Assembly (NCBI RefSeq): GCF_001695835.1
Contig: NZ_MBSO01000002.1
Coordinates: 124,001-188,000, forward strand
Direction of reading: 5' to 3'
DNA: 64,000 nucleotides
Source: Ensifer sp. LC11
GTDB taxonomy: Bacteria > Pseudomonadota > Alphaproteobacteria > Rhizobiales > Rhizobiaceae
Shown: in pieces, positions 39,110-48,239 of the stretch
Position numbering within the stretch: the stretch's first letter is position 1
Layout of the letters: each line of letters starts with the position of its first letter
The notes under the pieces: model-generated
The model's input: the letters and a program-made list of their open reading frames with translations, nothing else
Databases searched by the model: none
Told to the model about the DNA's origin: nothing
Program-made: the position numbers and the translations under genes

Positions 39110-39254
39110 AGTTGCTGGCGCGGCGATTCCGGCCGCGACGCCGCTTGACCAAACCTTTCCGATAAGCAATTTTTGGGCCAAGTAATAAGAGGCCCGTCCG
39201 ACAACAGGAAAACAACGCGGGCCTGGAGAGATTTCTCGGGAGTTTCGCGTCAGC

Positions 39255-40802
39255 ATGGCACTGTCCGCCAGCCTACATCTGCGCCAGTCCCAGTCCCTGG
39301 TGATGACGCCGCAGCTCATGCAGTCGATCCAGCTGCTGCAGATGACGCATCTCGAACTCAATCAGTTCATCGCCCAGGAAGTCGAAAAGAACCCGCTGCT
39401 CGAGTTTCAGGCGAATGACGACCTGTCAGGCGCACCGGAGCGCCCGGACGGCCCGGACGCCCTCGCAGGGGATGAAGCTCCGGGCGGCGAGGCCGGCGGA
39501 CAGGTCGATCTCTACGACAGCGCCACCTCCCCTTCCGCAGAGCAGCTCGGCGAGCAGCTCGACGCCGATTTCGCCAATGTCTATCAGGACGATACCGCAC
39601 CGCAGCGCGCCGATGCGCCGGAGCTGCTCGGCCAATGGAAATCGATGCCCGGCGGCAGCGAAGGCGAGGACTACGATCTCGACGACTTCGTTGCCGGCCG
39701 CAAGAGCCTGCGCGACACGCTGCTGGAACAGCTTCCTTTCGCGCTCTCAGACACATCGGATCGGTTGATCGCCCAGCACCTCATCGACCAGCTCGACGAT
39801 GCCGGCTACATTCAGGCCGATATCGCGGAGATCGCCGATCGCCTGGGCGCGGCCCATGCTGACGTCGTGCGGGTTCTGCTCACGCTGCAGCAATTCGATC
39901 CGCCGGGCGTGTTCGCACGTTCGCTCGGCGAGTGCCTGGCCATCCAGTTGCGCGCCCGCGACCGGCTTGACCCGGCGATGGAGGCATTGGTCGCCAATCT
40001 CGAACTGCTGGCGCGGCGGGACTTTGCAAGCCTCAAGAAGATCTGCGGCGTCGACGAGGAAGACCTGATCGACATGCTGGCGGAAATCCGCAAGCTCGAT
40101 CCAAAGCCCGGCACGAGCTTTGAGACCAGCGTCAGTGAGGCGATCGTGCCCGATATCGTCGTGCGCGCAGCACCCGACGGATCCTGGATGGTCGAACTCA
40201 ATCCGGACGCCCTGCCCCGCGTACTGGTCAACCAGGATTACTTCGCGACCGTCTCGCGCGGTACGCAGAAGAACAGCGCCGACCAGGCCTTCCTCAACGA
40301 GTGCCTGCAGAACGCCAACTGGCTGACCCGCAGCCTCGATCAGCGTGCCAAGACGATCATGAAGGTCGCGACCGAGATCGTCCGCCAGCAGGACGCCTTT
40401 CTGGTGAACGGCATCGGCCATCTCAGGCCATTGAACCTGAAGACAGTCGCCGATGCGATCAAGATGCATGAATCGACCGTCAGCCGGGTGACCTCCAACA
40501 AGTACATGCTGACGCCGCGCGGGTTGTTCGAGCTCAAGTACTTTTTCACCGTCTCGATCGGCTCGGCCGAGGGTGGAGACAGCCATTCGGCAGAAGCCGT
40601 GCGCCATCGCATCCGCACGATGATCCAGGAAGAGAGCGCCGAGGCCGTGCTTTCCGACGACGACATCGTCGACAACCTCAAGCGGGCCGGTGTCGACATT
40701 GCCCGGCGCACCGTCGCCAAATACCGGGAGGCGATGAACCTCCCCTCCTCCGTGCAGCGGCGACGGGAGAAACGCGCGCTCGCCAAGGCTTCCGGCTTCT
40801 GA
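39255..40802 (+). CDS. rpoN: RNA polymerase sigma-54 factor
   Basis: Alternative sigma factor for nitrogen assimilation, nitrogen fixation and C4-dicarboxylate transport genes in rhizobia. The 515-residue protein has a Gln-rich activator-interacting region I (LRQSQSLVMTPQLMQSIQLLQ), an acidic region II, the HTH around HESTVSRVTSNKYM, and the C-terminal RpoN box ARRTVAKYREAMNLPSS. The start at 39255 opens directly into region I. It follows lptB and precedes hpf and ptsN, as is common in proteobacteria. Confidence 0.97.
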   Translation: MALSASLHLRQSQSLVMTPQLMQSIQLLQMTHLELNQFIAQEVEKNPLLEFQANDDLSGAPERPDGPDALAGDEAPGGEAGGQVDLYDSATSPSAEQLGEQLDADFANVYQDDTAPQRADAPELLGQWKSMPGGSEGEDYDLDDFVAGRKSLRDTLLEQLPFALSDTSDRLIAQHLIDQLDDAGYIQADIAEIADRLGAAHADVVRVLLTLQQFDPPGVFARSLGECLAIQLRARDRLDPAMEALVANLELLARRDFASLKKICGVDEEDLIDMLAEIRKLDPKPGTSFETSVSEAIVPDIVVRAAPDGSWMVELNPDALPRVLVNQDYFATVSRGTQKNSADQAFLNECLQNANWLTRSLDQRAKTIMKVATEIVRQQDAFLVNGIGHLRPLNLKTVADAIKMHESTVSRVTSNKYMLTPRGLFELKYFFTVSIGSAEGGDSHSAEAVRHRIRTMIQEESAEAVLSDDDIVDNLKRAGVDIARRTVAKYREAMNLPSSVQRRREKRALAKASGF

Positions 40803-41029
40803 CCGGCGCCAAACCTTAAGCCGCGTTAACTTTTTTGCGACCTTCGATTGACTCTCTCCGACACAGGCGATATGAGCCCGCCGCAATTGCCGGGGACATG
40901 CTCGCCCCGGAAGCATACCGGTGCGACCGGTGGCTGCGACAGAGGCGCCCCGCAAGTCTGAAAGGCTTGGATGACGGGACCGCTTGGAATAGACTGGCTG
41001 CGCAAATCACGAACGAGAGAGGAAACTCC

Positions 41030-41602
41030 ATGAGTGTGCGTGTATCCGGTAAACAAATGGAAATCGGCGATTCGTTCCGCGCCCGCATTGGCGAGCAGAT
41101 CGAGCAGGCCGTAACCAAATATTTCGACGGAGGATATTCAAGCCAGGTCACTGTGGAAAAGTCCGGGCCGCGCTTCAGCGCCGACTGCAAGCTTCATCTC
41201 GATACGGGCGTGGTTATGCAGGCGAACGGTCAGGCGAACGACCCCCAGGCTGCGTTTGACGCGGCGTCGGATCGCATCGAAAAGCGTCTGCGCCGCTACA
41301 AGCGGAAGCTGAAGGATCACCATAACGGCAACGGACAGAACGCTGCCGAGGTGGCTTACACAGTGATGGATTCGGTGCCCTTTGAGGACGACGAAGTTCC
41401 CGAGGATTATGCGCCGACCATCGTCGCCGAGAGTTCGAAACAATTGAGGACCATGTCTGTCGCAAGCGCCGTGATGGCGCTCGACATGACGGATGAGCCC
41501 GTCCTCATGTTCCGGACGCCCGGCAAGGCCGAACTGAATATCGTCTATAGGCGCAACGATGGAAATATTGGCTGGATTGACGCCGCCAATATCAAAGCAT
41601 GA
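41030..41602 (+). CDS. hpf: ribosome hibernation promoting factor, long form
   Basis: Binds the ribosome and promotes 100S dimers or inactive 70S in stationary phase. The 190-residue protein has the N-terminal S30AE domain (MSVRVSGKQMEIGDSFRARIGEQIEQAVTKYF) and the C-terminal long-HPF dimerisation domain (EPVLMFRTPGKAELNIVYRRNDGNIGWID). ATG at 41030 follows AGAGGA. It lies 227 bp after rpoN. The 3' end is followed by a 28-bp perfect palindrome. Confidence 0.95.
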   Translation: MSVRVSGKQMEIGDSFRARIGEQIEQAVTKYFDGGYSSQVTVEKSGPRFSADCKLHLDTGVVMQANGQANDPQAAFDAASDRIEKRLRRYKRKLKDHHNGNGQNAAEVAYTVMDSVPFEDDEVPEDYAPTIVAESSKQLRTMSVASAVMALDMTDEPVLMFRTPGKAELNIVYRRNDGNIGWIDAANIKA

Positions 41603-41611
41603 GCGGAAAAA

Positions 41612-41639
41612 GGGGGATGCCGGCGCGCCGGCATCCCCC
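41612..41639. terminator. 28-bp perfect palindrome after hpf
   Basis: GGGGGATGCCGGC followed by GC and GCCGGCATCCCCC forms an uninterrupted 28-bp palindrome 9 bp after the hpf stop. Five A precede it, so a T-run follows only on the minus strand, where no gene ends close by. On the plus strand it is probably a 3'-end or termination hairpin for hpf. Confidence 0.6.
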
Positions 41640-41707
41640 GCACGCTAATCAGCGGGCACGCCGGAAAATGTGACTTTTCTGTGCATGGAACCCGCCATGA
41701 CAAAGAT

Positions 41708-41756
41708 GGTTAGAGCCATTGCGACGCATTTATGATGATGTTGTCCGGCTCTAACC
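41708..41756 (+). promoter_or_regulatory. 10-bp inverted repeat upstream of ptsN
   Basis: GGTTAGAGCC (41708-41717) and GGCTCTAACC (41747-41756) are exact inverted repeats 29 bases apart, ending 19 bp before the ptsN start. They could form an mRNA stem just upstream of the ribosome-binding site or be paired protein-binding half-sites. Confidence 0.4.
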
Positions 41757-41775
41757 GGCGAACGAGGACAAAAGA

Positions 41776-42240
41776 ATGGCATTGGCAGGTCTGCTGCATC
41801 AAAATGCGATCATCCCGGCCATGAGGGCCAACTCGAAAAAACAGCTCCTTCAGGAATTGGCGGCAAAAGCATCTAAGATCACCGGGCTTCCCGAGCGTGA
41901 AATCTTCGACGTGATCCTGCAGCGGGAGCGCCTTGGCTCCACCGGTGTCGGCAATGGCATCGCCATTCCGCACGGCAAGCTCAACAATCTCCCCTCGATC
42001 ATCGGCATCTTCTCGCGTCTGGAAACGCCTGTCGATTTCGAGGCCCTCGATGATCAGCCGGTCGACCTCGTTTTCCTTCTGCTCGCTCCGGAGGGTGCTG
42101 GCGCCGATCATCTCAAGGCACTGTCGCGCATCGCCCGCGTTCTGCGCGATCACGACATGGTCGCCAAGATCCGCTCGAGCGATTCCGCCAGCGCGATCTA
42201 CACGCTGCTCGACGACGACGCGACCTCGCACGCAGCCTGA
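41776..42240 (+). CDS. ptsN: PTS IIA-like nitrogen-regulatory protein (EIIA-Ntr)
   Basis: Phosphate-accepting regulator of the nitrogen PTS that modulates potassium uptake, carbon storage and nitrogen metabolism. The 154-residue protein carries the phosphorylated histidine in VGNGIAIPHGKL (His66). ERLGSTGVGNGIAIPHG and LVFLLLAPEGAGADHLKALSRIAR are family signatures. It is the last gene of the rpoN-hpf-ptsN cluster. Alphaproteobacterial PTS-Ntr has no sugar transporter. Confidence 0.96.
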   Translation: MALAGLLHQNAIIPAMRANSKKQLLQELAAKASKITGLPEREIFDVILQRERLGSTGVGNGIAIPHGKLNNLPSIIGIFSRLETPVDFEALDDQPVDLVFLLLAPEGAGADHLKALSRIARVLRDHDMVAKIRSSDSASAIYTLLDDDATSHAA

Positions 42241-42292
42241 AGCTCTCAGCGGGCGCGTCCGATCGGGCGCGCGATGCCACCGGAACCTCTGG

Positions 42293-43105
42293 TCAGTAAA
42301 GCTGGCCACGGTTCAAATGATCGATGAAAATCCGGAACAGCGCGCCTTGGCCCGAAATCCCGAGCCGGCGATAGATGTTCTTGCGATGGATGCGCACCGT
42401 TCCCTCGGTAATGCGCATCACCTTGCCGATCGAGAGGTTGCTATGTCCCCTCAGGATCAACCGCACGATGTTGCGTTGCTGCTTGGTCAGCCGGTCTGAA
42501 CAAAGGCTCTCGAAGGCCGTCTCCATGGCATCATCGCCCGCTTCAGATGGCGGCGGTGCAATGGTCTGGCCCTGTTGCCGCCAGTTCGATCTGACCGCTT
42601 CGCGCACGATCGGCTCGTAAACGCGCAGTCGCGAGAGCTGCGCGTCGCTGAAAGGCTCGGCGCCGCGGCCGCGCATCAGCGAATAGGTGGCCTGCAGGCC
42701 GCCATCCAACGGGATGACGAAACCCACTTCCTCCACCAGAACGCCCGATTCCATCGACACGCAGGGATGCACCTCGGCAGAAGACGAGAAGTCGGACTGG
42801 AAGAAGCGGTCTGGCGCCAGCTCACGCATGCGCCAGAGCCCGGCCGGCTGGCCGGCGCAACAGGCAACGTAGAAGGGGTCGAGCAGATAGGCTCCGCCGA
42901 GATAGGCGGCAAGCGCGCTCGCCGAGACTTTGGCCGTATAACCGTCGTGCAGCACGATTGGCCTTGCGTCATAGGGATAGGCAAACGCGACCGAGAGGTC
43001 GAAGGTGGCGACCGATCGCAGCATCCGGTCGAGCGCCCGGCCGAAATCCTGCGTGCCAATCAGACCGATCATCGCTGAAATATCAGCGGATTCCCTCGCC
43101 AGCAT
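42293..43105 (-). CDS. LuxR-family transcriptional regulator
   Basis: About 270 residues with a C-terminal LuxR helix-turn-helix: LTKQQRNIVRLILRGHSNLSIGKVMRITEGTVRIHRKNIYRRLGI. The N-terminal ~190 residues (FGRALDRMLRSVATFDLSVAFAYP and following) do not match the acyl-homoserine-lactone-binding domain I would recognise, so the signal is unknown. The ATG at 43105 has GGGGGA upstream; an ATG at 43219 would add 38 residues. It is divergent from the SDR-oxidase pair and is its likely regulator. Confidence 0.8.
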   Translation of the reverse strand: MLARESADISAMIGLIGTQDFGRALDRMLRSVATFDLSVAFAYPYDARPIVLHDGYTAKVSASALAAYLGGAYLLDPFYVACCAGQPAGLWRMRELAPDRFFQSDFSSSAEVHPCVSMESGVLVEEVGFVIPLDGGLQATYSLMRGRGAEPFSDAQLSRLRVYEPIVREAVRSNWRQQGQTIAPPPSEAGDDAMETAFESLCSDRLTKQQRNIVRLILRGHSNLSIGKVMRITEGTVRIHRKNIYRRLGISGQGALFRIFIDHLNRGQLY

Positions 43106-43256
43106 TCCCTTATCGTCCCCCGACCCCGCGTATCCCCCATGGGATATCGACAGGCCCTGCTTCGTCAACAATAATTCCCTGGGAGAGAGAAACCGGTCTG
43201 TCGAGGAACGGATCGTCATTGGCGATCGCCACGACGGACACCCACGGGAGGACGCA

Positions 43257-44024
43257 ATGGCAGGCAGGCTTTCAGGCAAAGTGGCACTGATCAGCGGCGG
43301 TGCGGGTGGCTGTGGCCTTGCCGCATCCGAGCTGTTTGCGCGTGAAGGCGCCAAGGTCGGCATCGTCGACCTGCCGCGCAGAAAGGGTGAGGAGGTGGCA
43401 GCCGCAATCCGCGCCAAGGGCGGCGAAGCGATTTTTGCGCCCGCCGACGTCTCCGTCTCCACCGAGGTGACCACCGCCGTCAAGGCGGTCGAAGCGGCGT
43501 TCGGCGCCATCACCGTGCTTTTCAATCATGCCGGCATTCTCGCCGTCGGTCCCTTCCTCGAGGTCGAGGAAGAAGAGTGGGAGCGGCTGATGGCGGTCAA
43601 TGTGCGCAGCATGTTCCTGATGACCAAGGCGGTATTGCCGGGCATGCTTGCCGCCGGCGGCGGCAGCATCGTGTGCACCTCGTCGATCTCGGCCGTGGCG
43701 GCAACCCCCATGGAGGTGCTCTACGACACGACGAAGGGCGCCTGCCACATGTTCGCCCGCGCCATTGCCGTCGAGTTTCGTGACCGCGGCATTCGCTGCA
43801 ACGCCGTCTGCCCGGGCTTCATCGCCACCGACCATGGCAAGCGCGAACTGGTCGGCCTCAGCAAGTACGGGGTCGACGTCTCGGATGCGGCGATCGCCGC
43901 GCAGCAGGGCCGCATGTGCGATCCGAAGGAAGTGGCAAGCGCGGCCTTGTTTCTGGCGAGCGACGAGGCGAGCTTCGTCAACGGCACGCATCTGTTCGTC
44001 GACAATTGCTTTACGGCGGTTTGA
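43257..44024 (+). CDS. SDR-family NAD(P)-dependent oxidoreductase
   Basis: Short-chain dehydrogenase of 255 residues. Motifs: a cofactor-binding glycine motif, here SGGAGGCGLAASELFA, NHAG in FNHAGIL, catalytic Ser in CTSSISAVAATP, and the YxxxK pair YDTTK. ATG at 43257 follows GGGAGGA. It lies 11 bp upstream of an FAD-dependent oxidase gene, so the two probably act on the same sugar, alditol or lactone. The substrate is not predictable. Confidence 0.9.
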   Translation: MAGRLSGKVALISGGAGGCGLAASELFAREGAKVGIVDLPRRKGEEVAAAIRAKGGEAIFAPADVSVSTEVTTAVKAVEAAFGAITVLFNHAGILAVGPFLEVEEEEWERLMAVNVRSMFLMTKAVLPGMLAAGGGSIVCTSSISAVAATPMEVLYDTTKGACHMFARAIAVEFRDRGIRCNAVCPGFIATDHGKRELVGLSKYGVDVSDAAIAAQQGRMCDPKEVASAALFLASDEASFVNGTHLFVDNCFTAV

Positions 44025-44035
44025 GGGAGGGGAAA

Positions 44036-45271
44036 ATGCTTCAGGCAGGTGGCCACTGGCGCAACTGGGTCGGAAATCAATCATGCATCGTGCGCAATCG
44101 CGGCGCGCCCGAAAGCGAGGCTGCCCTTTCCGAGATGGTGCGCGAAGCGACGTCTCAGGGACTAAACGTGCGTTGTGCCGGCTCCGGCCATTCGTTCACG
44201 CCAGTCGCGCTGACGAGCGGGCTGCATCTGACGCTTTCCAGCATGCAGGGCGTCGTCAACATCGACCAAACACGCAAACGCGTCGCCGTCAAGGCCGGCG
44301 CCACCATCAACCAGCTCGGCAAGGTGTTGAAATCCAGTGGGCTGTCACTGATCAACCAGGGCGACATTGACAGCCAGGCGCTCGCAGGCGCGCTGACGAC
44401 CGGCACGCATGGGACCGGGGCCAAGCTCGGAAACATGGCCTCCCAGATCGTCGGCATGCGCCTGGTTCAGCCGGATGGCAGCATCCTCGTCGTTGATGAG
44501 ACGACACCCGACCTGCTGGAGGCGGCGCGAGTGTCGATCGGCATGCTCGGCGTGATCTCGGAGATCACATTGCAGGCAATGGACAGCTACAACCTGCATG
44601 AAAGGCTCTGGCGCTGCACCTTCGACGAGATGATCGAGCAGCACGACGACCTCGCCGCCAAGCACCGGCATTTCGGTTTCTTCTGGTGCCCGATCCCTGA
44701 GAGCCGGCACTGCTACTGCCTGCCGGACACGGCCTCGGTCTCGACCACCGACCGGACGTCGGACGTCTGCGAAATGAAGGTGATCGACATTACTGACGCA
44801 CCGCCGATGGAGCACGGTTTCGAGAAGATCGCCTATTCCTCCGAGATCTACCCGATCGAATATGTTCCGAACTTCCACGAGCTCGAATATGCGGTGCCCG
44901 TCGCCCACGGCAAGGAGGCGGTGAAGGCGGTGCGCAAGCTGATGCTGGAAAAGCATCCGACCTGCATCTACCCGATCGAATACCGCTTCACCGCCGGCGA
45001 CACCGGCTGGATCAGCCCCTTCTACGAGCAGGATTCAATCACGCTCTCGGTTTCGGGCGAGCCTGGCACTGATTATTGGGAGTACCTGAAAGACGTCGAT
45101 ACGATCCTGCGCCAATACGGATCGCGGCCGCACTGGGGCAAGCTGCACTTCCTGGGCGCCGAGGACGTCACGGCACTCTATCCGCGTGCCGCCGACTTCC
45201 GAGCGCTTCGGGCAAAGGTCGATCCGGAAGGGCGCTTCCTCAACGATCACCTGCGCCAGCTCTTCGGGTAG
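44036..45271 (+). CDS. FAD-binding sugar-lactone/alditol oxidase (D-arabinono-1,4-lactone oxidase family)
   Basis: A 411-residue flavoenzyme. The N-terminal PCMH FAD-binding domain has RCAGSGHSFTPVA, whose histidine is the covalent flavin site in alditol and aldonolactone oxidases, and GALTTGTHGTGAKLG. The C-terminal ALO domain ends in HWGKLHFLGAEDVTALYPRAADF and VDPEGRFLNDHLRQLFG. Likely substrates are aldonolactones or polyols. ATG at 44036 follows GGGAGGGG, 11 bp after the SDR gene; a terminator follows at 45295. Confidence 0.88.
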   Translation: MLQAGGHWRNWVGNQSCIVRNRGAPESEAALSEMVREATSQGLNVRCAGSGHSFTPVALTSGLHLTLSSMQGVVNIDQTRKRVAVKAGATINQLGKVLKSSGLSLINQGDIDSQALAGALTTGTHGTGAKLGNMASQIVGMRLVQPDGSILVVDETTPDLLEAARVSIGMLGVISEITLQAMDSYNLHERLWRCTFDEMIEQHDDLAAKHRHFGFFWCPIPESRHCYCLPDTASVSTTDRTSDVCEMKVIDITDAPPMEHGFEKIAYSSEIYPIEYVPNFHELEYAVPVAHGKEAVKAVRKLMLEKHPTCIYPIEYRFTAGDTGWISPFYEQDSITLSVSGEPGTDYWEYLKDVDTILRQYGSRPHWGKLHFLGAEDVTALYPRAADFRALRAKVDPEGRFLNDHLRQLFG

Positions 45272-45294
45272 CGAACGCAGCACCCGCACCAAAG

Positions 45295-45331
45295 AAAAAC
45301 GCCGCGCGAGGTTTGTTCGCGCGGCGTTTTT
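45295..45331. terminator. bidirectional rho-independent terminator
   Basis: AAAAACGCCGCGCGA (45295-45309) pairs perfectly over 15 bp with TCGCGCGGCGTTTTT (45317-45331) around a 7-base loop. It lies between the converging oxidase and grpE genes, with T-runs in both directions. Confidence 0.9.
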
Positions 45332-45347
45332 CATTTGTCTTTTGCGA

Positions 45348-45965
45348 TCAGGCGACCGGCGCGTCGCCGTTCTCGGCAGCCACGACCTTCGGGCCGCCCT
45401 TGGAAACGCCGACCATGGCCGGGCGCAGCACGCGGTCGCCGATCACGTAGCCGGCCTGGACGACCTGAAGCACCGTGTTGTTCGGAACCTCTGCGTTCGG
45501 GATCTCGAACATCGCCTGGTGGAAGTTCGGGTCGAACTTCTGTCCTTCCGGCTCGAGCTTCTTGACGCCGTGGCGCTCGAGCGCCGAGAGCATCGCACGC
45601 TCGGTCATCTCCACGCCTTCGATCAGCGCATTGAGGCCGGTTTCGCCGGCTTCCTTGGCTTCCGCCGGAATAGCGTCGAGTGCGCGGCGCAGATTGTCCG
45701 AAACAGCGAGCATGTCGCGGGCAAAGCCGGCGACGGAATAGGACTTGGCATCCTTCACGTCGCGCTCCGTGCGGCGGCGCAGGTTGTCCATCTCGGCCGC
45801 AAGCCGAAGGTATTTGTCGCGCAGCTCGTTGTTTTCCGCCTTGGCGAGCTCCAGCGGATCGGGCGCGGCAGGCGCCGCGGCTTCAGCGGCGTCGGCAACC
45901 TCCGGCGCGGCATGGTTTGCCTCGTCGGCGGCCTCGGGTCCGTGCTTGTTCGTTTCGTCGGTCAT
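45348..45965 (-). CDS. grpE: GrpE nucleotide exchange factor
   Basis: Exchange factor of DnaK. The 205-residue protein has an acidic, alanine-rich N-terminus, a long coiled coil ([36 protein letters not shown]) and the C-terminal beta domain with [19 protein letters not shown]. It is downstream of hrcA in the same direction, the conserved heat-shock pair, across a 197-bp gap holding a degenerate RIME1 half. Confidence 0.96.
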   Translation of the reverse strand: MTDETNKHGPEAADEANHAAPEVADAAEAAAPAAPDPLELAKAENNELRDKYLRLAAEMDNLRRRTERDVKDAKSYSVAGFARDMLAVSDNLRRALDAIPAEAKEAGETGLNALIEGVEMTERAMLSALERHGVKKLEPEGQKFDPNFHQAMFEIPNAEVPNNTVLQVVQAGYVIGDRVLRPAMVGVSKGGPKVVAAENGDAPVA

Positions 45966-46108
45966 GACGTTCTCCGCAGTTCGTCTGTGTCGTCCTTCAT
46001 TTCTACGAGCCGCAAGCCTTTGCTTGCGTCTCAGCGAAATGCCCAGTGACTGGATTTGCAGCCGATATCGAGGTTTGGGGCCGAAAAATCAAGGGTTCAA
46101 TCGCGTTC

Positions 46109-46152
46109 CTGCAGCGCCGCGCGTCTTATTGGACACGCAAAGGCCGCTCTGG
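46109..46152. repeat. degenerate left half of a RIME1 element
   Basis: CTGCAGCGCCGCGCGTC (from 46109) with the weaker inverted partner GGCCGCTCTGG resembles the left palindrome of the complete RIME1 copy at 47369. The right palindrome is absent. It lies between hrcA and grpE. Confidence 0.6.
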
Positions 46153-46162
46153 CGCCTTGATT

Positions 46163-47242
46163 TCAACGCGAAAGCCGCGACATCAGTTGCGCGGTGTAGT
46201 CCACCATCGGCACGATACGCGAGTAGTTGAGCCGTGTCGGACCGATGACGCCGACCGCGCCGACGATGCGGTCCTCGCCGTCACGATAGGGCGCGACGAT
46301 CAGGGAAGAGCCGGAAAGCGAGAACAGCTTGTTTTCCGAGCCGATAAAGATCCGCACCCCCGGCCCGCTTTCGGCAAGATCGAGCAGCTCGATCATGCTG
46401 TCCTTCTTCTCGAGGTCGTCGAAGAGCATGCGCAGCCGGTCGATGTCCTCGGCGCCCTCGAGCCCTTCGAGCAGATTGGCGCGGCCACGCACGATCAGTC
46501 GCGCCGGTTTCTCATCGCCCTCGTTGCCCGACCAGATGGCGAGACCACGTTCGACGAGGTCCTGCGACAGGGCGTCAAGCTCGCCGCGCACCGTCAGCTT
46601 CACTTTTTCGAGCTGTGCGCGCACCTCGGCGATCGTCTGTCCGGCAAGATGCGCGTTGAGGAAGTTGGCGGCTTCGGTGAGCTGAGAGCTGGTGACGCCC
46701 GCCGGCAGCTCGATGATGCGGTTTTCCACCTGATCATGCTCGCCGACGAGAACCGCAAGCGCTTTGGTCGGGGCAAGTCGGATGAATTCCACGTGCTTCA
46801 GCACGGGATCGGCCTTGGCCGTGATGACGAGGCCTGCGCCGCGCGACATGCCCGACAGCATCTGGCTCGCTTCGGTGAGCAACGCGTCCACCGGCTGGGT
46901 ATGGTCATCGCGCCGCACGTGGCGGTCGATGGAAGCACGGTCCTCGGCCGAGAGGTTGCCGACCTGCATGAAGGCGTCGACGAAGAAGCGCAGGCCCGTC
47001 TGGGTGGGCAGCCGTCCGGCGCTGACATGCGGCGAATAGATGAGACCGAGATCCTCAAGATCGCTCATCACGTTGCGCACGGAGGCGGGAGAAAGCGACA
47101 TCGGCAGCAGCCGCGACAGATTGCGCGAGCCGAGCGGCTCGCCGCTCGTCAGATAGGTTTCCACGATGCGGCGGAAGATTTCGCCCGAGCGCTCGTCCAG
47201 TGCCGCGGCGATTTCCTTTGCTCCGGGATTGCGCAGTACCAT
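46163..47242 (-). CDS. hrcA: heat-inducible transcription repressor HrcA
   Basis: Represses groESL-type heat-shock genes through CIRCE operators. The 359-residue protein begins with a winged-helix domain ([66 protein letters not shown]). A GAF-like dimerisation region follows, ending [36 protein letters not shown] at 47242 is preceded by TGGAG. I found no CIRCE palindrome upstream of it or of grpE. Confidence 0.96.
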   Translation of the reverse strand: MVLRNPGAKEIAAALDERSGEIFRRIVETYLTSGEPLGSRNLSRLLPMSLSPASVRNVMSDLEDLGLIYSPHVSAGRLPTQTGLRFFVDAFMQVGNLSAEDRASIDRHVRRDDHTQPVDALLTEASQMLSGMSRGAGLVITAKADPVLKHVEFIRLAPTKALAVLVGEHDQVENRIIELPAGVTSSQLTEAANFLNAHLAGQTIAEVRAQLEKVKLTVRGELDALSQDLVERGLAIWSGNEGDEKPARLIVRGRANLLEGLEGAEDIDRLRMLFDDLEKKDSMIELLDLAESGPGVRIFIGSENKLFSLSGSSLIVAPYRDGEDRIVGAVGVIGPTRLNYSRIVPMVDYTAQLMSRLSR

Positions 47243-47368
47243 GTCACTCCACATTTGCAGGCACATCCTGCCGTGCCGGGAATATAGTGTCCCCGCCGCC
47301 CGATGGCAAAAGGGAAAAAACGGCCGGCTGCCCGGCTATCCACCGGTTCCCTTTACCTCTGCCATGCT

Positions 47369-47474
47369 CTACAGCGCCGCGCGTCGCTAGACGCGCTCAA
47401 GGTCGCTGTAGCGCTTCAAACCGCTGCATAATTTTGTCCCTAAATCGATTTCGATTTAGGGAATTATGCAGTAG
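47369..47474. repeat. RIME1 intergenic mosaic element
   Basis: A 106-bp element of two adjacent palindromes. Left: CTACAGCG (47369-47376) with CGCTGTAG (47404-47411), plus inner GCGTC/GACGC. Right: CTGCATAATT (47424-47433) with AATTATGCAG (47462-47471), plus inner CCCTAAATCG/CGATTTAGGG. This is the layout and length of the Rhizobium-specific intergenic mosaic element RIME1. It occupies the hrcA/rph divergent gap and ends 30 bp before the rph start. Confidence 0.85.
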
Positions 47475-47504
47475 AAGGCTCTGCAGATACGATAGGAGTT
47501 GACG

Positions 47505-48224
47505 ATGCGGCCATCCGGCAGAAAAACCGACCAAATGCGCAAGGTTTCCTTCGAGCGCAATTTTTCCAAGCACGCGGAAGGCTCCTGTCTGGTCCGGTTC
47601 GGCGACACGCACGTGCTGTGCACCGCCAGCCTGGAAGAAAAGGTTCCGGCCTGGCTGCGCAATGGCGGCAAGGGCTGGGTGACCGCCGAGTATGGCATGC
47701 TGCCGCGCGCCACCGGCGAACGCATGAGGCGTGAGGCCGCCAACGGCAAGCAGAGCGGCCGCACCCAGGAGATCCAGCGCCTGATCGGCCGGTCGCTGCG
47801 CGCCGTCGTCGATCTGCCGGCGCTCGGCGAGCGCCAGATCTCGATCGACTGCGACGTCATCCAGGCCGATGGCGGCACCCGCACGGCCTCGATCACCGGT
47901 GCCTGGGTCGCGCTTTACGACTGCCTGAAGTGGATGGAAGCCCGCAACATGGTCAAGGTCGAGAAGGTCCTGAAGGATCATGTCGCGGCCATCTCCTGCG
48001 GCATCTTCGCCAACCAGTCGGTGATCGATCTCGATTACCTCGAGGATTCCGCTGCCGAGACCGATGCCAATTTCGTCATGACCGGCACGGGCGGCATCGT
48101 CGAGATTCAGGGCACGGCCGAAGGCAAGCCGTTCTCGGAGGAAGAATTCGCAAGCCTGATGGGTCTCGCAAAGAACGGCATTGCCGAACTGGTCGCGCTG
48201 CAGAAGCAGGCGATCGCCGGCTGA
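47505..48224 (+). CDS. rph: ribonuclease PH
   Basis: Phosphorolytic 3'-5' exoribonuclease for tRNA 3' trimming. The 239-residue protein begins [20 protein letters not shown], with [37 protein letters not shown] and [19 protein letters not shown]. Length is typical. ATG at 47505 follows TAGGAG. It heads the run rph-VOC-rdgB-hemW on the plus strand. Confidence 0.97.
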   Translation: MRPSGRKTDQMRKVSFERNFSKHAEGSCLVRFGDTHVLCTASLEEKVPAWLRNGGKGWVTAEYGMLPRATGERMRREAANGKQSGRTQEIQRLIGRSLRAVVDLPALGERQISIDCDVIQADGGTRTASITGAWVALYDCLKWMEARNMVKVEKVLKDHVAAISCGIFANQSVIDLDYLEDSAAETDANFVMTGTGGIVEIQGTAEGKPFSEEEFASLMGLAKNGIAELVALQKQAIAG

Positions 48225-48239
48225 CGAAAGGACCTTAAG

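Noticed and set aside
47243-47504. CIRCE operator for HrcA autoregulation
   Set aside because: No TTAGCACTC-N9-GAGTGCTAA-like sequence is visible upstream of hrcA or of grpE; the palindromes present belong to RIME1.
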